A stretch of 64,000 nt of DNA from Taudactylus pleione (GCA_031769625.1 JAUIMM010000483.1:3431501-3495500), one strand, 5' to 3'. Shown: positions 44,105-54,223, numbered from the stretch's first letter. Translations and numbers: made by a program. The notes: generated by a model from the sequence alone, not told the origin.

Positions 44105-44500
44105 TTATTCAAGTTGCTCTCTACATCTGAGACTATGGCAAACCATATTTATGGTGGGTGCAAACTGCTGATTTAAAGCAAGGAGTTTCTGTCTGTGGGT
44201 TTGTAAAACGTTGTCGTATCCAGTTTTAAATATGCACCTTATTTCGACATCCAGGAATTCGATTACACTGGAACTGGTCTTGTACGTGAATTTTATTGGA
44301 TTACCCATTCTGTCGGTACCTTCAACTACATCAAAGAAAACTTGTCGGATCCCCGTCCAAAGAATAACCAGGTTGTCAATGTAACTGAAGTACAACAAGA
44401 TATGCTGGTGGATCTCTGGAGCAATAGAAAAAGATTTGTTCTTGTTGAAACATGCTGTACATGTGTTAATGTACAATGCCACTACGTTGAAGCCTATCAC
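44105..44500 (-). pseudogene. Penelope-like reverse transcriptase fragment
   Basis: The minus frame gives YFSYIDNLVILWTG, matching the PLE catalytic box YIDD-L--WTG with the second catalytic Asp changed to Asn. GNPIKFTYKTS, VIEFLDVEI and LLALNQQFAP-like words follow in order, as in the better copy at 51,240. About 130 codons survive; the GIY-YIG domain and N terminus are missing. Inactive. Confidence 0.8.
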
Positions 44501-44685
44501 TCATCCAGATGCTTGTTTATAGTATTACCCATGTTTTCTCGATATTCCAAGCATACCGACATTTCATCAGTGTGGACACGATAAATGTTGACATAGTCAA
44601 TGTCCACAAAATATACCGACCCCTTGGTGGGAAACTGTTACACCCCCTGAATACGGGATGGAAGCATGCAAACTTTGCACATCTA

Positions 44686-45022
44686 GGGAGGTATTCAATT
44701 GTTATAGCGTGCCCGATCTCCCATCTAAAGTGATGGGAGATCGCGCGCCGCTATTCAATTGTTACTGATTTTCTCGCTGATCATGCCTGCAGTGGTTGGG
44801 TTTAGCTGCGTAAAACATCTACCCCCGACCAAAGTGCTGAGCACAATTGCGAAAAGTGCTGTTTGGGCGCCCAAACAGGTCACTTTTTGCCCACTTCAGC
44901 TTGCACCCCCCTGGGGCCCGCGAGCTGCAATAGTGCACTGGCAGCTGATCGCATCCGACTGGAGCAACAATTGAATATCTCCTGTTGGGCACTTAAGGGG
45001 GCAAAACAATTGAATACCGCCC
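44686..45022. mobile_element. TIR element, GGGAGGTATTCAATTG ends (337 bp)
   Basis: CTA flanks both sides (44,683-44,685; 45,023-45,025). Ends GGGAGGTATTCAATTGTTAT and AACAATTGAATACCGCCC are inverted. Internal ATTCAATTGTTA and ACAATTGAATA words are repeated. Non-coding. Confidence 0.8.
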
Positions 45023-45192
45023 CTAAAGTGCCCAGCAGGGTGTTTCCAGTGCTGACCCCAGGGAATGACATATCAAAACTACTAGTGTAGGAAGGTAGAT
45101 AGATGAATCTCCTAGTTCAGTGCTCATACTAGATATCCCCCTTCCCCCTCTCAAACCTCCGAAAAAAATTAAAATCTCTTGGTCCTCTCTAA

Positions 45193-45740
45193 GGGCCTGA
45201 TTCAGAGCCGCTCACTCTGACAGAGCGCTCGCTCTGAATCAGGGCCAGGCTTTTTTTTTTGGAGCAGCCTCTTGGCCGCTCGCATAGCTGTGGGTGACCA
45301 CCCACAGCTATTGCGAGCGGCCAGCATGATGGTCGCGATGGTCAAGACCATTGCGACCATCGGGCTTGCAACGAGACCCTTGTGGTAGGGTCTCGCCCAT
45401 CACAAGCCCCAGAGAGCTTTCGGCTCTAACAGAGCCGGAACCTCTCCACTAACCTCACTTGTGATGTCAGTGGGGCCGACCCCCAAACGGCAGGCGTTCT
45501 CATGGGAACGCCTCCATTTCGGCAGCCACCCCCCGGCCCGCCCACCAAAGGGGGCGAGCTGTCACTCAACATCGACAGCTCGCCCCCTTTGGCGTGAGAC
45601 CCGGAGCGATGGAGTGCCCGTCGCTAGCCGGGTCTCGTGAATGCGCACGATGGAGCCGGCTCCGTCGTGTGCATGCGCTGCGGGCCACCATCGACCCGGT
45701 TGCGAGCACTCAGCGCTTGCGACCGTGTCTGAATCAGCCC
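45193..45740. mobile_element. Hairpin-chain element, copy 7 (548 bp)
   Basis: Flanks TAA (45,190-45,192) and TCA (45,741-45,743), a once-mutated duplication. Left GGGCCTGATTCAGAGCC, right GTGTCTGAATCAGCCC. It has the full hairpin series, including a third version of the variable stem (GAGAGCTTTCGGCTC with GAGCCGGAACCTCTC), GGCGTTCTCATGGGAACGCC, and AAAGGGGGCGAGCTGTC with GACAGCTCGCCCCCTTT. Confidence 0.85.
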
Positions 45741-46721
45741 TCAATCACAATTCTCAATATAATTAGCTTACAATCACTTATTAGCATAGCATGTCGGAGG
45801 TGCTTAAAAATATAGTAAGACGGATACTGAAAAAGAGCAATAAAAATCCCCCAACAAACATGAATTTCAACAGATGTAAAGACAAAGACCCCAGTAAAAA
45901 TCTGCATGGAGGAAGCTTTACTGACTTAATTACGGAAAGTACGCATCTGTGTTCAAAGCTGTCAATATCGGAAGAAAAGTAAAACTGTCTTCTAACTGTA
46001 ATTAACTACTTCTTCGTGCAAAGACAAAACCAGATGGCTGATCGTTACGTTATACAAATTATTATTTTGCTTTTGATTTTTTTTTCTCTTTTTGTGGGGG
46101 ATTCACACGTGTAAAGTTGGCTCAGCAGATTGACATTTGAAAGCTTTAAAAAGAGAATCACTGACGTACACTAAATCATACTGTTGGTGTTATAAACAAA
46201 AGCTCTGGCAATTTACGATTACCCTCCATATGCGTATTCAGATGCCGCATTGAAATATCTCAGTGCGCAAATGAAGGAGATAGATCTAAAGCGTGATTAC
46301 ATACAGTGATGCTTGCTTATTTTTTGTAACCAGGCATAAAATTTTAATTTGCAATCACTCATTTAGTCTAGACAGATTTGTGTTAGTCTGCAGAAAATAT
46401 TGAATAGCTTATATATGCCTAAACAGTACAAAAAAATAAATACATAATTTCTACTGTAGTATTATCCACAATAGGGTCTTTTGAAACCACTTTATCCAAG
46501 ATTATCCAATTAAAGAACAGGCAAAGTTAAATTCAGCCTTCATGCCTGATAGCAGAGGGTCTGATAGAAGGACGGTATAACACTACTACCAGCATCTTAG
46601 ATCTGAGGGCTGTGTCCTAAGACGCCTCAGCGGATCTACATCGTGACCATTTTTCGCAGCGGATGTGGATTGAAAGATCTACAGTAAAAAGGTAGACAAT
46701 GTTAAGATAGACACCAGATGT
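45741..46721. other. No gene seen; low-repeat DNA
   Basis: AT-rich, few repeats, only short frames. A T-run at 46,078-46,092. Confidence 0.4.
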
Positions 46722-47400
46722 TAGACAGTCAATAGGTCAACAGGGACAAAAGGTCAATGGGTACAAATGGTCAACAGGGTCAAAAGGTCGACATGAAAAT
46801 GGTCGACACTTGGTTTGTTTCTTTTCTAACCCTAATCTTCACCCTAACTCTAACCCTCCCCTTGGTGCCTAACTCTCCATCCTGGTGCCTAACCCCAACC
46901 ATTGGTGTAGGTGCCTGACCCTAACCGTCCCTTCTAGTGCCTAACCCTCCAGTAAGTACCTAACCCTCCCTTCTGGTGCCTAACCATTGGAGTAAGTGCC
47001 TAACCCTCCCTCCTGGTACCTAACCATCGGTGCAGGTGCCTGACCCTAACCATCCCTTCTAGTGCCTAACCCTCCGGTAAGTGCCTAACCCTCCCTCCTG
47101 GTGCCTAACCCTAACCGTTGGGGTACGTGCCTAACCCTCCGGTAAGTGCCTAACCCTCCCTCCTGGTACCTAACCGTCGGTGTAGGTGCCTGACCCTAAC
47201 CGTCACTTCTAGTGCCTAACCCTCCCTCCTGGTGCCTAACCCTAACCGTCGGGGTAAGTGCCTAACCCTCCGGCAAGTGCCCAACCATAATAATAATTTA
47301 AAAAATTTATATGTCGGCAATTTTTGTGTCGACCATTCTTATGTCGACCTTTTGACCCTGTCAACCATTTGTACCCATCGACCTCACATGTCGACCTTTA
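46722..47400. mobile_element. Element with telomere-like core, type B copy 2
   Basis: The left flank is ACAGTCAATAGGTCAACAGG with AAAAGGTCGACATG; the right flank holds the inverted CATGTCGACCTTT and GTCGACCTTTTGACCCTGTC. The core (46,825-47,290) is a C-strand array with CCTAACCCTCCCTCCTGGTG, CCTAACCCTCCGGTAAGTG and CCTGACCCTAACCGTC subunits recurring in a loosely alternating order. Confidence 0.7.
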
Positions 47401-47404
47401 GCAC

Positions 47405-47630
47405 TGTGCTCAGTAGTCTGATAAAACGGAGGTGACACGTCTTCATTTTGGGAAACTGTCCCCGGTTATGCCCCAGAAGGCCTGCAGCCTGTCATTTAGA
47501 CTGCGACGTCCAGGGCACTGCGAGTGGTGTGGCAGGATGAGATCTGCGTAGACACAGTGCGGCATGCGCATAGCTCGAGCCATTAGAGATGTACTTGCAC
47601 CTAGGAGTGCAATAGCTCATTCTCGGCTAC
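47405..47630. repeat. Fragment related to the element at 56,545
   Basis: Words GGTGACACGTCTTCA, GGCCTGCAGCCTGTCA and CCAGGGCACTGCGAGT correspond, with rearrangement, to GGTGACACGTCTCCA, GCCTACAGCCTGTCA and CCAGGGTACTGCCA near 56,725-56,800. Confidence 0.4.
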
Positions 47631-47682
47631 CAAAGCAATTGGTGTGTGTATATGTGTATATATACCTATATATCTATATATA

Positions 47683-49337
47683 CACAGTCAGGTCCATAAA
47701 TATTGGGACATTGACAGAATTTTCATATTTTGGCCTCTATTCACCACCACAATGGTTTTGAAATGAAACAAACAAGATGTGCTTTAACTGCAGATTTTCA
47801 GATTTAATTTGAGGGTAATTGCATCCAAATCGGGTGAACGGTGTAGGAATTACAACAGTTTCAATATGTGCCTCCCACTTTTTAAGGGGCCAGAAGTAAT
47901 GGGACTATCAACTCAAAAGCTATTTCATGGACAGGTGTGGGCTATTCCCTCGTTATTTCATTATCAATTAAGCAGGTAAAAGGTCTGGAGTTGATTCTAG
48001 GTGTGACATTTGCATTTAGAATCAGTTGCTGTCGACTCTCAATATGAGATCCAAAGAGCTGTCACTATCAGTGAAGCAAGCCATCATTAGGCTGAAAAAT
48101 CAAAACAAACCCATCAGAGAGATAGCAAAAACCTTAGGTGTGGCCAAATCAACTGTTTGGAACATTCTTAAAAAGAAAGAACGCATCGGAGAGCTCAGCA
48201 ACACCAAAAGACCCGGAAGACCACGGAAAACAACTGTGGTGGATGACAGAAGAATTATTTCCCTGGTGAAGAAAAACCCCTTTACAACAGTTGGCCAAAT
48301 CAAGAACACTCTCCAGGAGGTAGATGTATATGTGTCAAAGTCAACAATCAAGAGAAGACTTCACAAGAGTGAATATAGAGGGTTCACCACAAGATGCAAA
48401 CCATTGGTGAGCCACAAAAACAGGAAGACCAGATTAGAGTTTGCCAAACAACATCTAAAAAAGCCATTACAGTTCTGGAACAACATCCTATGGACAGATG
48501 AGACAAAGATCAACTTGAACCAGAGTGATGGGAAGAGAAGAGTATGGAGAAGGAAAGGAACTGCTCATGATCCAAAACATACCACCTCATCAGTGAAGCA
48601 TGGTGGTGGTAGTGTCATGGCGAGGGCATGTATGGCTGCCAATGGAACTGGTTCCCTTGTATTTATTGATGATGTGACTGCTGACAAAAGCAGCAGAATG
48701 AATTCTGAAGTGTTTTGGGCAATATTATATGCTCATATTCAGTCAAATGCTTCAGAACTCATTGGACGGCGCTTCACAGTGCAGGTGGACAATGACCCGA
48801 AGCATACTGCAAAAGCAACCAAAGAGTTTTTTAAGGCTAAAAAGTGGAATGTTATGCAATGGCCAAGTCAATCCCCTGACCTGAATCTGGTTGAGCATGC
48901 ATTTCACTTGATGAAGATAAAACTGAAGGGAAAATGCCCCAAGAACAAGCAGGAACTGAAGACATTTGCAGTAGAGGCCTGGCAGAGCATCACCAGGGAT
49001 GAAACCCAGCGTCTGGTGATGTCTATGCGTTCCAGACTTCAGGCTGTAATTGCCTGCAAAGGATTTGCAACAAAGTATTAAAAAGTGAAAGTTAGGTTTA
49101 GGATTCTTTAGTTTGTCCCATTACTTTTGGCCCCTTAAAAAGTGGGAGGCACATATACAAACCGTTGTAATTCCTACACCGTTCACCTAATTTGGATGTA
49201 ATTACCCTCAAATTAAATCTGAAAGTCTGCAATTGAATCACATCTTGTTTGTTTCATTTCAATGCCATTGCGGTGGTGAATAGAGGCCAAAATATGAAAA
49301 TTCTGTCAATGTCCCAATATTTATGGACCTGACTGTG
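47683..49337 (+). mobile_element. Complete Tc1-like transposon (1,655 bp)
   Basis: TA flanks both sides (47,681-47,682; 49,338-49,339) within a TA-rich microsatellite. Terminal inverted repeats of about 225 bp open CACAGTCAGGTCCATAAATA and close TATTTATGGACCTGACTGTG. Conserved words inside both arms (GGAATTACAAC / GTTGTAATTCC and CGGTGTAG / CTACACCG) are candidate inner transposase sites of the IR/DR type. This TIR belongs to a Tc1 family spread through fish, amphibians and lampreys. Arms differ by scattered substitutions, so insertion is not brand new, yet the gene is uninterrupted. Confidence 0.95.
48044..49081 (+). CDS. Tc1-family transposase, uninterrupted (345 aa)
   Basis: Cut-and-paste DDE transposase acting on its own TIRs at TA targets in the nucleus. 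I start at the ATG at 48,044 (MRSKELSLSVKQ), the usual family N terminus; an in-frame TTG at 48,026 is not a credible start. The N-terminal paired-like domain has helix-turn-helix text (IREIAKTLGVAKSTVWNILK), then a GRPR AT-hook-like linker (about residue 60). The catalytic core: WTDETK, VDNDPKH and PDLNLVEHAF, giving DD34E counted from the first Asp of DND. Two oddities: MARACM where relatives have MAWACM, and LNLVEH where the usual text is LNPIEH. Length is normal. The frame is open, but these changes may impair activity. Confidence 0.95.
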   Translation: MRSKELSLSVKQAIIRLKNQNKPIREIAKTLGVAKSTVWNILKKKERIGELSNTKRPGRPRKTTVVDDRRIISLVKKNPFTTVGQIKNTLQEVDVYVSKSTIKRRLHKSEYRGFTTRCKPLVSHKNRKTRLEFAKQHLKKPLQFWNNILWTDETKINLNQSDGKRRVWRRKGTAHDPKHTTSSVKHGGGSVMARACMAANGTGSLVFIDDVTADKSSRMNSEVFWAILYAHIQSNASELIGRRFTVQVDNDPKHTAKATKEFFKAKKWNVMQWPSQSPDLNLVEHAFHLMKIKLKGKCPKNKQELKTFAVEAWQSITRDETQRLVMSMRSRLQAVIACKGFATKY

Positions 49338-49359
49338 TATATATATGTGTGTGTGTGTG

Positions 49360-49363
49360 TATG

Positions 49364-49397
<34 letters not shown>
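49360..49397. repeat. (TA)n/(TG)n microsatellite
   Basis: TGTGTG then TATATA run between the Tc1 element and the next Penelope fragment. Confidence 0.9.
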
Positions 49398-49400
<3 letters not shown>

Positions 49401-49598
49401 CAAAGTCAATATAAGCTGGCACTCCACAGTGTAATTAAAGTTATTTGCCCTGGTGCCATCCGGAGGTATGGAAACCTGAAATCTAGACAAAAACAAAGAA
49501 CGTTCTTGATCAAAGTCTACCAAGACTGAAACGTTGAACTACACCGTTGTGTCCAGCATTCCTTTTTCTTTTGGAAGTCCCGTGAGTGACGCTGTTTG
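49398..49598 (+). mobile_element. Penelope-like terminal fragment in a TA microsatellite
   Basis: Bounded on both sides by (TA)n. Starts with ATAAGCTGGCACTCCAC, which matches the TATAAGCGGCACTCTTC end at 50,213 of the protein-bearing Penelope element. Contains a hammerhead-like segment (49,504-49,537). About 200 bp, no coding sequence: probably a severely 5'-truncated insertion. Confidence 0.55.
49504..49537 (+). ncRNA. Hammerhead-like core (degenerate)
   Basis: TTGATCA (49,506-49,512; canonical CTGATGA) is followed by the stem AGTC/GACT (49,514-49,517 and 49,524-49,527) with a 6-nt loop, then GAAACG (49,528-49,533). The core order is right but two core bases differ, so cleavage is unlikely. 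Hammerheads are a known part of Penelope-like termini. Confidence 0.5.
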
Positions 49599-49604
49599 TT
49601 TTTG

Positions 49605-49652
<48 letters not shown>
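49599..49652. repeat. (AT)n microsatellite
   Basis: Uninterrupted dinucleotide run of about 50 bases. Confidence 0.95.
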
Positions 49653-49655
<3 letters not shown>

Positions 49656-49825
49656 CATTTTATAGATATCTATACTGAACAACATGGCAACAACTGGTGT
49701 GCAATGAATGGGTGAAAGACATTAGGGCAAAAGTTGGAAATAATGAACAGATTAAGAAGCCGAAAATTGTGATAAAAAGCAAGTTTAGGGTCAGGCAGTT
49801 AGGTGTAATGGTCAGGAGCAAAGCC

Positions 49826-50075
49826 AAGGGCCAGATTCAGAGATGGACGGTACTGCTCCATTGGCCAGGCTGCGTAAGCTGAAGCTCACCCCACCTCAGC
49901 ATGGCCGGTGCCTGGTCACTTGCGAGGCCAGGAAATCTGCGCTCACCGATGCAGACCCTGGCCTTGCCCCTCCCTTGAAAACGGGGCCGAAAGTAGGCAA
50001 GTATGGGCACTGGCCACACCCACACATCACTGGGCACACCCACACATCACTGGGCACACCCACACAGCACTGGTG
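49826..50075. repeat. MITE fragment plus 21-bp tandem repeat
   Basis: GGGCCAGATTCAGAGATGGA, GGCCAGGAAATCTGC and GCAGACCCTGGCCTTG correspond to the element at 59,205 (GGCCAGGAAGTCTGC; GCAGACCCTGGCCTGG). 50,009-50,072 is three copies of a 21-bp unit (ACACCCACACATCACTGGGC). Confidence 0.6.
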
Positions 50076-50145
50076 ACAGATTCTCGCAGTAGGCCCTTGA
50101 TCATTTCAGCCCCAGGCCCATGTGTGCTATATTGTTTATCATCTA

Positions 50146-50207
50146 TATGTGTGTGTGTATGTATGTATATGTGTGTGTATGTATGTGTATATGTATATAT
50201 ATATATA
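50146..50207. repeat. (TG/TA)n microsatellite
   Basis: TGTGTGTATGTATGTATATG-type run that abuts the 3' terminus of the Penelope element. Confidence 0.9.
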
Positions 50208-50261
50208 ACCTCCTATAAGCGGCACTCTTCTGGACTGGAGAAAACAAACAACAGGAGACGA

Positions 50262-50305
50262 TGGTGGTGTTCCAACGTTTCGGATGTCACTCCTTGTTCA
50301 CGGAA
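50262..50305 (-). ncRNA. Hammerhead-like remnant at Penelope 3' end
   Basis: Minus strand: GTGAACA (in the place of CTGATGA), then the stem GGA/TCC around GTGACA, then GAAACGTTGG (plus strand about 50,270-50,300). The GAAAC box and stem II are kept, the first box is mutated. Position downstream of the endonuclease matches hammerheads in other Penelope-like elements. Confidence 0.45.
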
Positions 50306-50891
50306 CAGACAAATACAAAGAACATACACATACAAATGCATTTACCTATATAGTGTGTCTAAAAAAAGACTCACGCCGTGGGCTGTCCCTCCGGCCCGCC
50401 ATCGGCATCCACCGCACTTCCGGGTACGCGTCACTTCCGGTTTCGCCAGCCGGAAGTACGTCAGTGGTCATGCTCGGTCCCGTATCCATAGAGACAGTGT
50501 ACACAGGGAGTCTGCACCACACCCTCTACCAGGTGACATAAACCAAAAACGTAAAGCACACAGTTAAAGGGCAGATGCTGGTAAAGTATATGGATACTAA
50601 TAACTACTCAGCAATAGAGATGACATGCACATATACCTCATAAGTGACCAAGCACGAAAGCTAAAAAAGAAAAAAAATAAACATCAAAATTCATGATGTA
50701 CTCAAGCGGACACCCTATAGGAGAAACTGAGCAGTATGCCTTATAAATATCTATTAAATAAGACCATAAATGAGTGGCAAACGCTATCAAGGCAATTTTA
50801 GTGAAACTCTACCAGCCACTCCGTAATCATGAACACGTGCCTGTCATAGCACAAAAACAACAACAACCATGCTGCAATGTGTATGACAGCA

Positions 50892-52200
50892 CTACAAAAA
50901 TACAGCATAGGAGGCATGTTCATTGAGTCCCCTAGGTCTGACAGTGTCAAGGCGATGTATCCAGTGCATCTCCCTCTGCAAGAGCTTTTTATCACGATCT
51001 CCTCCACGCACATCCTCCAGGACCTGGTCTATGATGATGTAGCGCAAAGCTGCAAGACTGTGTTTGGCTGCTGCGAAATGTTTAGCAACAGGCTGATCAA
51101 TGTTCTTGCCACTAATGGCCCCCCTAATGGCAGAACGATGTAACGCCATCCTGTCTCTGAAGGGTCTGATGGTCTTGCCAACGTAGCAAAGCCCGCAAGG
51201 GCACTTGATCATATATACTACGTGGGTGCTGGTACACGTCACAGGGCTCCTGATGTCATACCTTCGGCCAGAGTGTGGATGAAAAAAGTGTTTAGAGCTA
51301 ATAAGATAACTGCACGTTGTGCATCCCAGACATCTGTAACAGCCCCCGGTTTCGTTCTAATTTTGGGTGTTCCCAATTGTGAAATGTCCGTACGCACAAC
51401 CCAGTCACGCAGGTTCTTCCCCCTCTTATAACAAGACATGACTCTGCTTCGTTTAAAAATCTTCAGATCTTTGTCTTGCTGAATCATGGGCCACAGTCTT
51501 TTGACCGTTTTTTTGATAGTATTATCCCTGGTGTTATACCTACGTATCCAATGGATGCAATCTTGTTGAGGTATTGGAGTTTTAACACTTAATGTACTGG
51601 ATCGTGTGATGTCATTTACTTTGTTTACTGCAGTCTTGAGAATTGTTTTAGAATAACCTCTTTCCAGAAACCGTTCTTTCATCTGTTCAATACTGGTATG
51701 AAGTGCTGATTCTTCACTAGTAATTCTTTTAGCCCTTACAAGTTGAGAATAGGGCAAACCTTGCTTAAGGGATTCTGGGTGATGACTCTGTGCCAGTAAT
51801 AAGTTATTTCTATCTGTAGGTTTCCGATAGATTGAAGTATGGAGTGTACCTCCAGATTTGACAATATTAACGTCCAAAAACTGTACATTATTTTGACTCA
51901 TTTGGTATGTGAATTTGATTGGACAGTTCATCCCATTAATTTCATCAATCCATCCTCTGAAATTGATTTCAGTGCCAGTCCAAAACAATAGAACATCATC
52001 GATGTATCGAGTGTAGAATATTATCGAACTGGTATGTACAGAAGAGAAAAATAACTTATTTTCAGTGAGAAACATGTACGCATTCGCGTACAAGGGTGCA
52101 ACGTTCGAACCCATCGCACACCCCGTATGCTGCACAAAAAACTCTCCATTAAACAAAAAGAAGTTTCTGGTGAGTGTCAACTTCAATAATCTCAAGAAGA
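50892..52200 (-). pseudogene. Penelope-like RT and GIY-YIG endonuclease, one frameshift
   Basis: The first part (to about 51,345) is RT: FVQHTGCAMGSNVAPLYAN, the catalytic YIDDVLLFWTG, IKFTYQMS, VQFLDV, then SIYRKPTDRNNLL, all standard PLE order. The frame breaks in a five-G run (plus strand 51,343-51,347). Read past it, the next frame starts with CYRCLGCTTC, a C-x2-C-x2-C-x2-C motif, then FFHPHSG, then the endonuclease: VVYMIKCPCGLCYVGKT (GIY-YIG equivalent), DRMALHRSAIR with the conserved Arg, and GLNEHASY at the end (50,892). RT catalytic Asp pair and endonuclease residues are intact; loss of function comes from the frameshift and missing N terminus. Confidence 0.9.
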
Positions 52201-52203
52201 AAT

Positions 52204-52228
52204 TATTTATATATATATATATATGTAT
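52204..52228. repeat. (TA)n microsatellite
   Basis: TATATATATA run at the 5' truncation point of the Penelope element. Confidence 0.9.
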
Positions 52229-52281
52229 ATAATTTTTTTTTTTTTTTAAACAAAACATGACCTTTAAATCATTAAGACACT

Positions 52282-52816
52282 GTGGGCCTGTTTCAGAGCA
52301 GCGCGCAATCCGCACACAATGTCGATGTTCACTTAACTGAGCGATTATTTGCAATTCTGGAGACCCCCTATGACGCAGTGTGTACGCACAAAGGTGCTGT
52401 CACAATCGATTCAGACGGTATCAGAAAGGTGACGGAAAAGTGATAGTGACTGGGAGGTGGCTAGTAGTGCACGCAAACAAATGTGCCGTTCAGTGGGCGT
52501 GTTATGGGAGTGTTGTGGATGTGTCAGTACAAGCAGCTGTGTTCTCAGACGCAGGCATAGGGAGGCGTGGTCAGACAGAGACACTACACCTACCACAGAG
52601 CTGGTGCAAGTTTCGCTGGTGCGACCGATAGTGGCGTATGAGGATGCACCAATCGGTATTACAGCGCGCACGGAAGCTAAAAGTCGGCGACTTAGTCCTT
52701 GCACAAATGTACACAAGGGAAGGCGTTTGTAGGCCATTTGCATAAAGTCACAGACGGGAGACTGCCAATAGGCGCTGCTCAGTGCCCTTCTGTGTGCGAC
52801 TTAGAACCAGGCCCTG
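52282..52816. mobile_element. TIR element, GGGCCTGTTTCAGAGC ends (~535 bp)
   Basis: The left end GGGCCTGTTTCAGAGCAGCG and the right end TGTGCGACTTAGAACCAGGCCC are imperfect inverted repeats. Interior GGTGCAAGTTTCGCTGGTGC also occurs in 62,644-62,975, showing a family. No transposase. Termini style resembles the hairpin-chain family but the hairpin series is absent. Confidence 0.6.
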
Positions 52817-52857
52817 TTTTCAGCATATACATGTTGTGATATCCGAATGCACATAAT

Positions 52858-53520
52858 GGGCCTGATTCAGTGGTGCCGATGTTTGCGCAGTTGAGGTTGT
52901 TTTTGTTACTGCTGCGCATGTGCAAAAAGTCTAGACATCCCTTACTGTGCACACGGGAACCAATATGTGCGATGGCGTATGCATTTGTGTATGACATCGC
53001 TATGACTTGAGACATCGTAGGCGATCCATGGGCGTTTCAGGGTGAAAATTGGGCGGTGACCTGAAGTGGATGTAAAAAAGAGGAGGCGTCATGGCATGTT
53101 ATGGGAGTGTCAGAGGCGTGTTATGGGAGTGTCAGAGGCGTGTTATGGGAGTGTCAGAGGCGTGTTATGGGAGTGTCATAGGCGTGTCATGGGAGTGTCA
53201 TAGGCATGTCATGGGCATGTTATGGGAGTGTCATGGGCGTGTTATGGGAGTGTCATGGGCGTGTTTCTGCATGCAGCTTTTTGAGGAAGTTACAAGGGAG
53301 ACTCTGCCCCACAGCGGCTGCTCGAGGAGTAGATGTTGCTACTGATAATGTGCTGTAAGTGGTAGAGTGATCGGAACCACCAGCGCAGTTGAGCATTGCC
53401 CAGATATGCAAAGTGGGCACCGCAGGATTTGCTCAGTACCTCGCACAGAAGTACACAAGCTGACATTTGCTTATTTTTGCACTAATGAATTCGCAAGACA
53501 GGGCAGTAGTGTGCCCTGTG
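52858..53520. mobile_element. Related TIR element with 22-bp minisatellite inside
   Basis: Left end GGGCCTGATTCAGTGGTGCC; the right end is not clear. Within it 53,084-53,270 is a tandem array of a 22-bp unit (GTGTTATGGGAGTGTCAGAG + GC), about eight copies with AGAGGC, ATAGGC and ATGGGC variants. The single-copy form of the unit, GTGTTATGGGAGTGTTGTGG, is in the element at 52,282 (52,499-52,518), so the array grew from sequence already in the family. Confidence 0.6.
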
Positions 53521-54223
53521 CCGCTCGCTGAGCACATGATGTCACGCAGGGGCGAGACGGTTTGGTTATCCGCACAGGACTATATATATGTGGCAATCTT
53601 TTCCCTTTAAATATATTTTAACCTTACATAGGTTTATATATATATATATATATATATACATAGGGAGGTGCACCTAAGATTCAATCAAACGTATTACATA
53701 AAGAAAAAGAAAACAAGTATTCTTATAAAGGGCACTCACAGATTATATCCTTAATGTGAAAAATGGCTGAAATCTGGAAGATTAATTAAAACATTACTTT
53801 TATTGAGTAATTTTATAATCGGCTAAATAAATCTGAAAAAAATTATTGTGAACAAAGAATAGTGGATTAAAATTATGACCGTAAACCTCTGTTATGTATT
53901 ATCTCATAATAAAGTCTGAGATACTCTTATAATTTGTACTATTGTGAACTGCAATATTCAAAATAAAGTCTCCACACACTGTTGATTGTCACTGTCTAAA
54001 GTTTATATCGTATATATGTACAAATATATGGTAATAGAGGTAAGTAAGCATATAATAATTACCTCTTATCAATTTCAATCACCAACCTCCAGATATACAG
54101 TATAGTAGTGCAATTGCTTGAAGATTGTCTCAGTGAAGATCAATAATAAACTTCCTCTTTATGAGATTATGCTACGTGATAGAAGAAAATGCCAAAAAGC
54201 CGTGTATGGCTTTAAAATATTTC
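53521..54223. repeat. Unidentified repeat, left part
   Basis: Starts with (TA)n at 53,636-53,658. TATAAAGGGCACTCACAG recalls Penelope ends. Continues on the far side of the hairpin-chain element. No protein-coding similarity found. Confidence 0.3.

Larger units (their letters stand above)
50208..52203 (-). mobile_element. Penelope-like element, 5'-truncated (~2.0 kb)
   Basis: Lies between two TA microsatellites (50,146-50,207 and 52,204-52,228). On the minus strand it carries RT, a Cys-rich link and a GIY-YIG endonuclease, then about 680 bp of 3' non-coding DNA with a hammerhead remnant and the end CTTATAGGAGG. The protein's N-terminal third is absent, so the copy is 5'-truncated. Only one or two frame breaks are seen, so it is younger than the LINEs in this window. 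50,385-50,460 is CG-rich (ACTTCCGG/CCGGAAGT palindromic words). Confidence 0.9.

Noticed and set aside
49398..49598. SINE of its own
   Set aside because: No A or B box; its end matches the Penelope terminus at 50,213 and it carries a hammerhead-like core, so a truncated Penelope insertion fits better.
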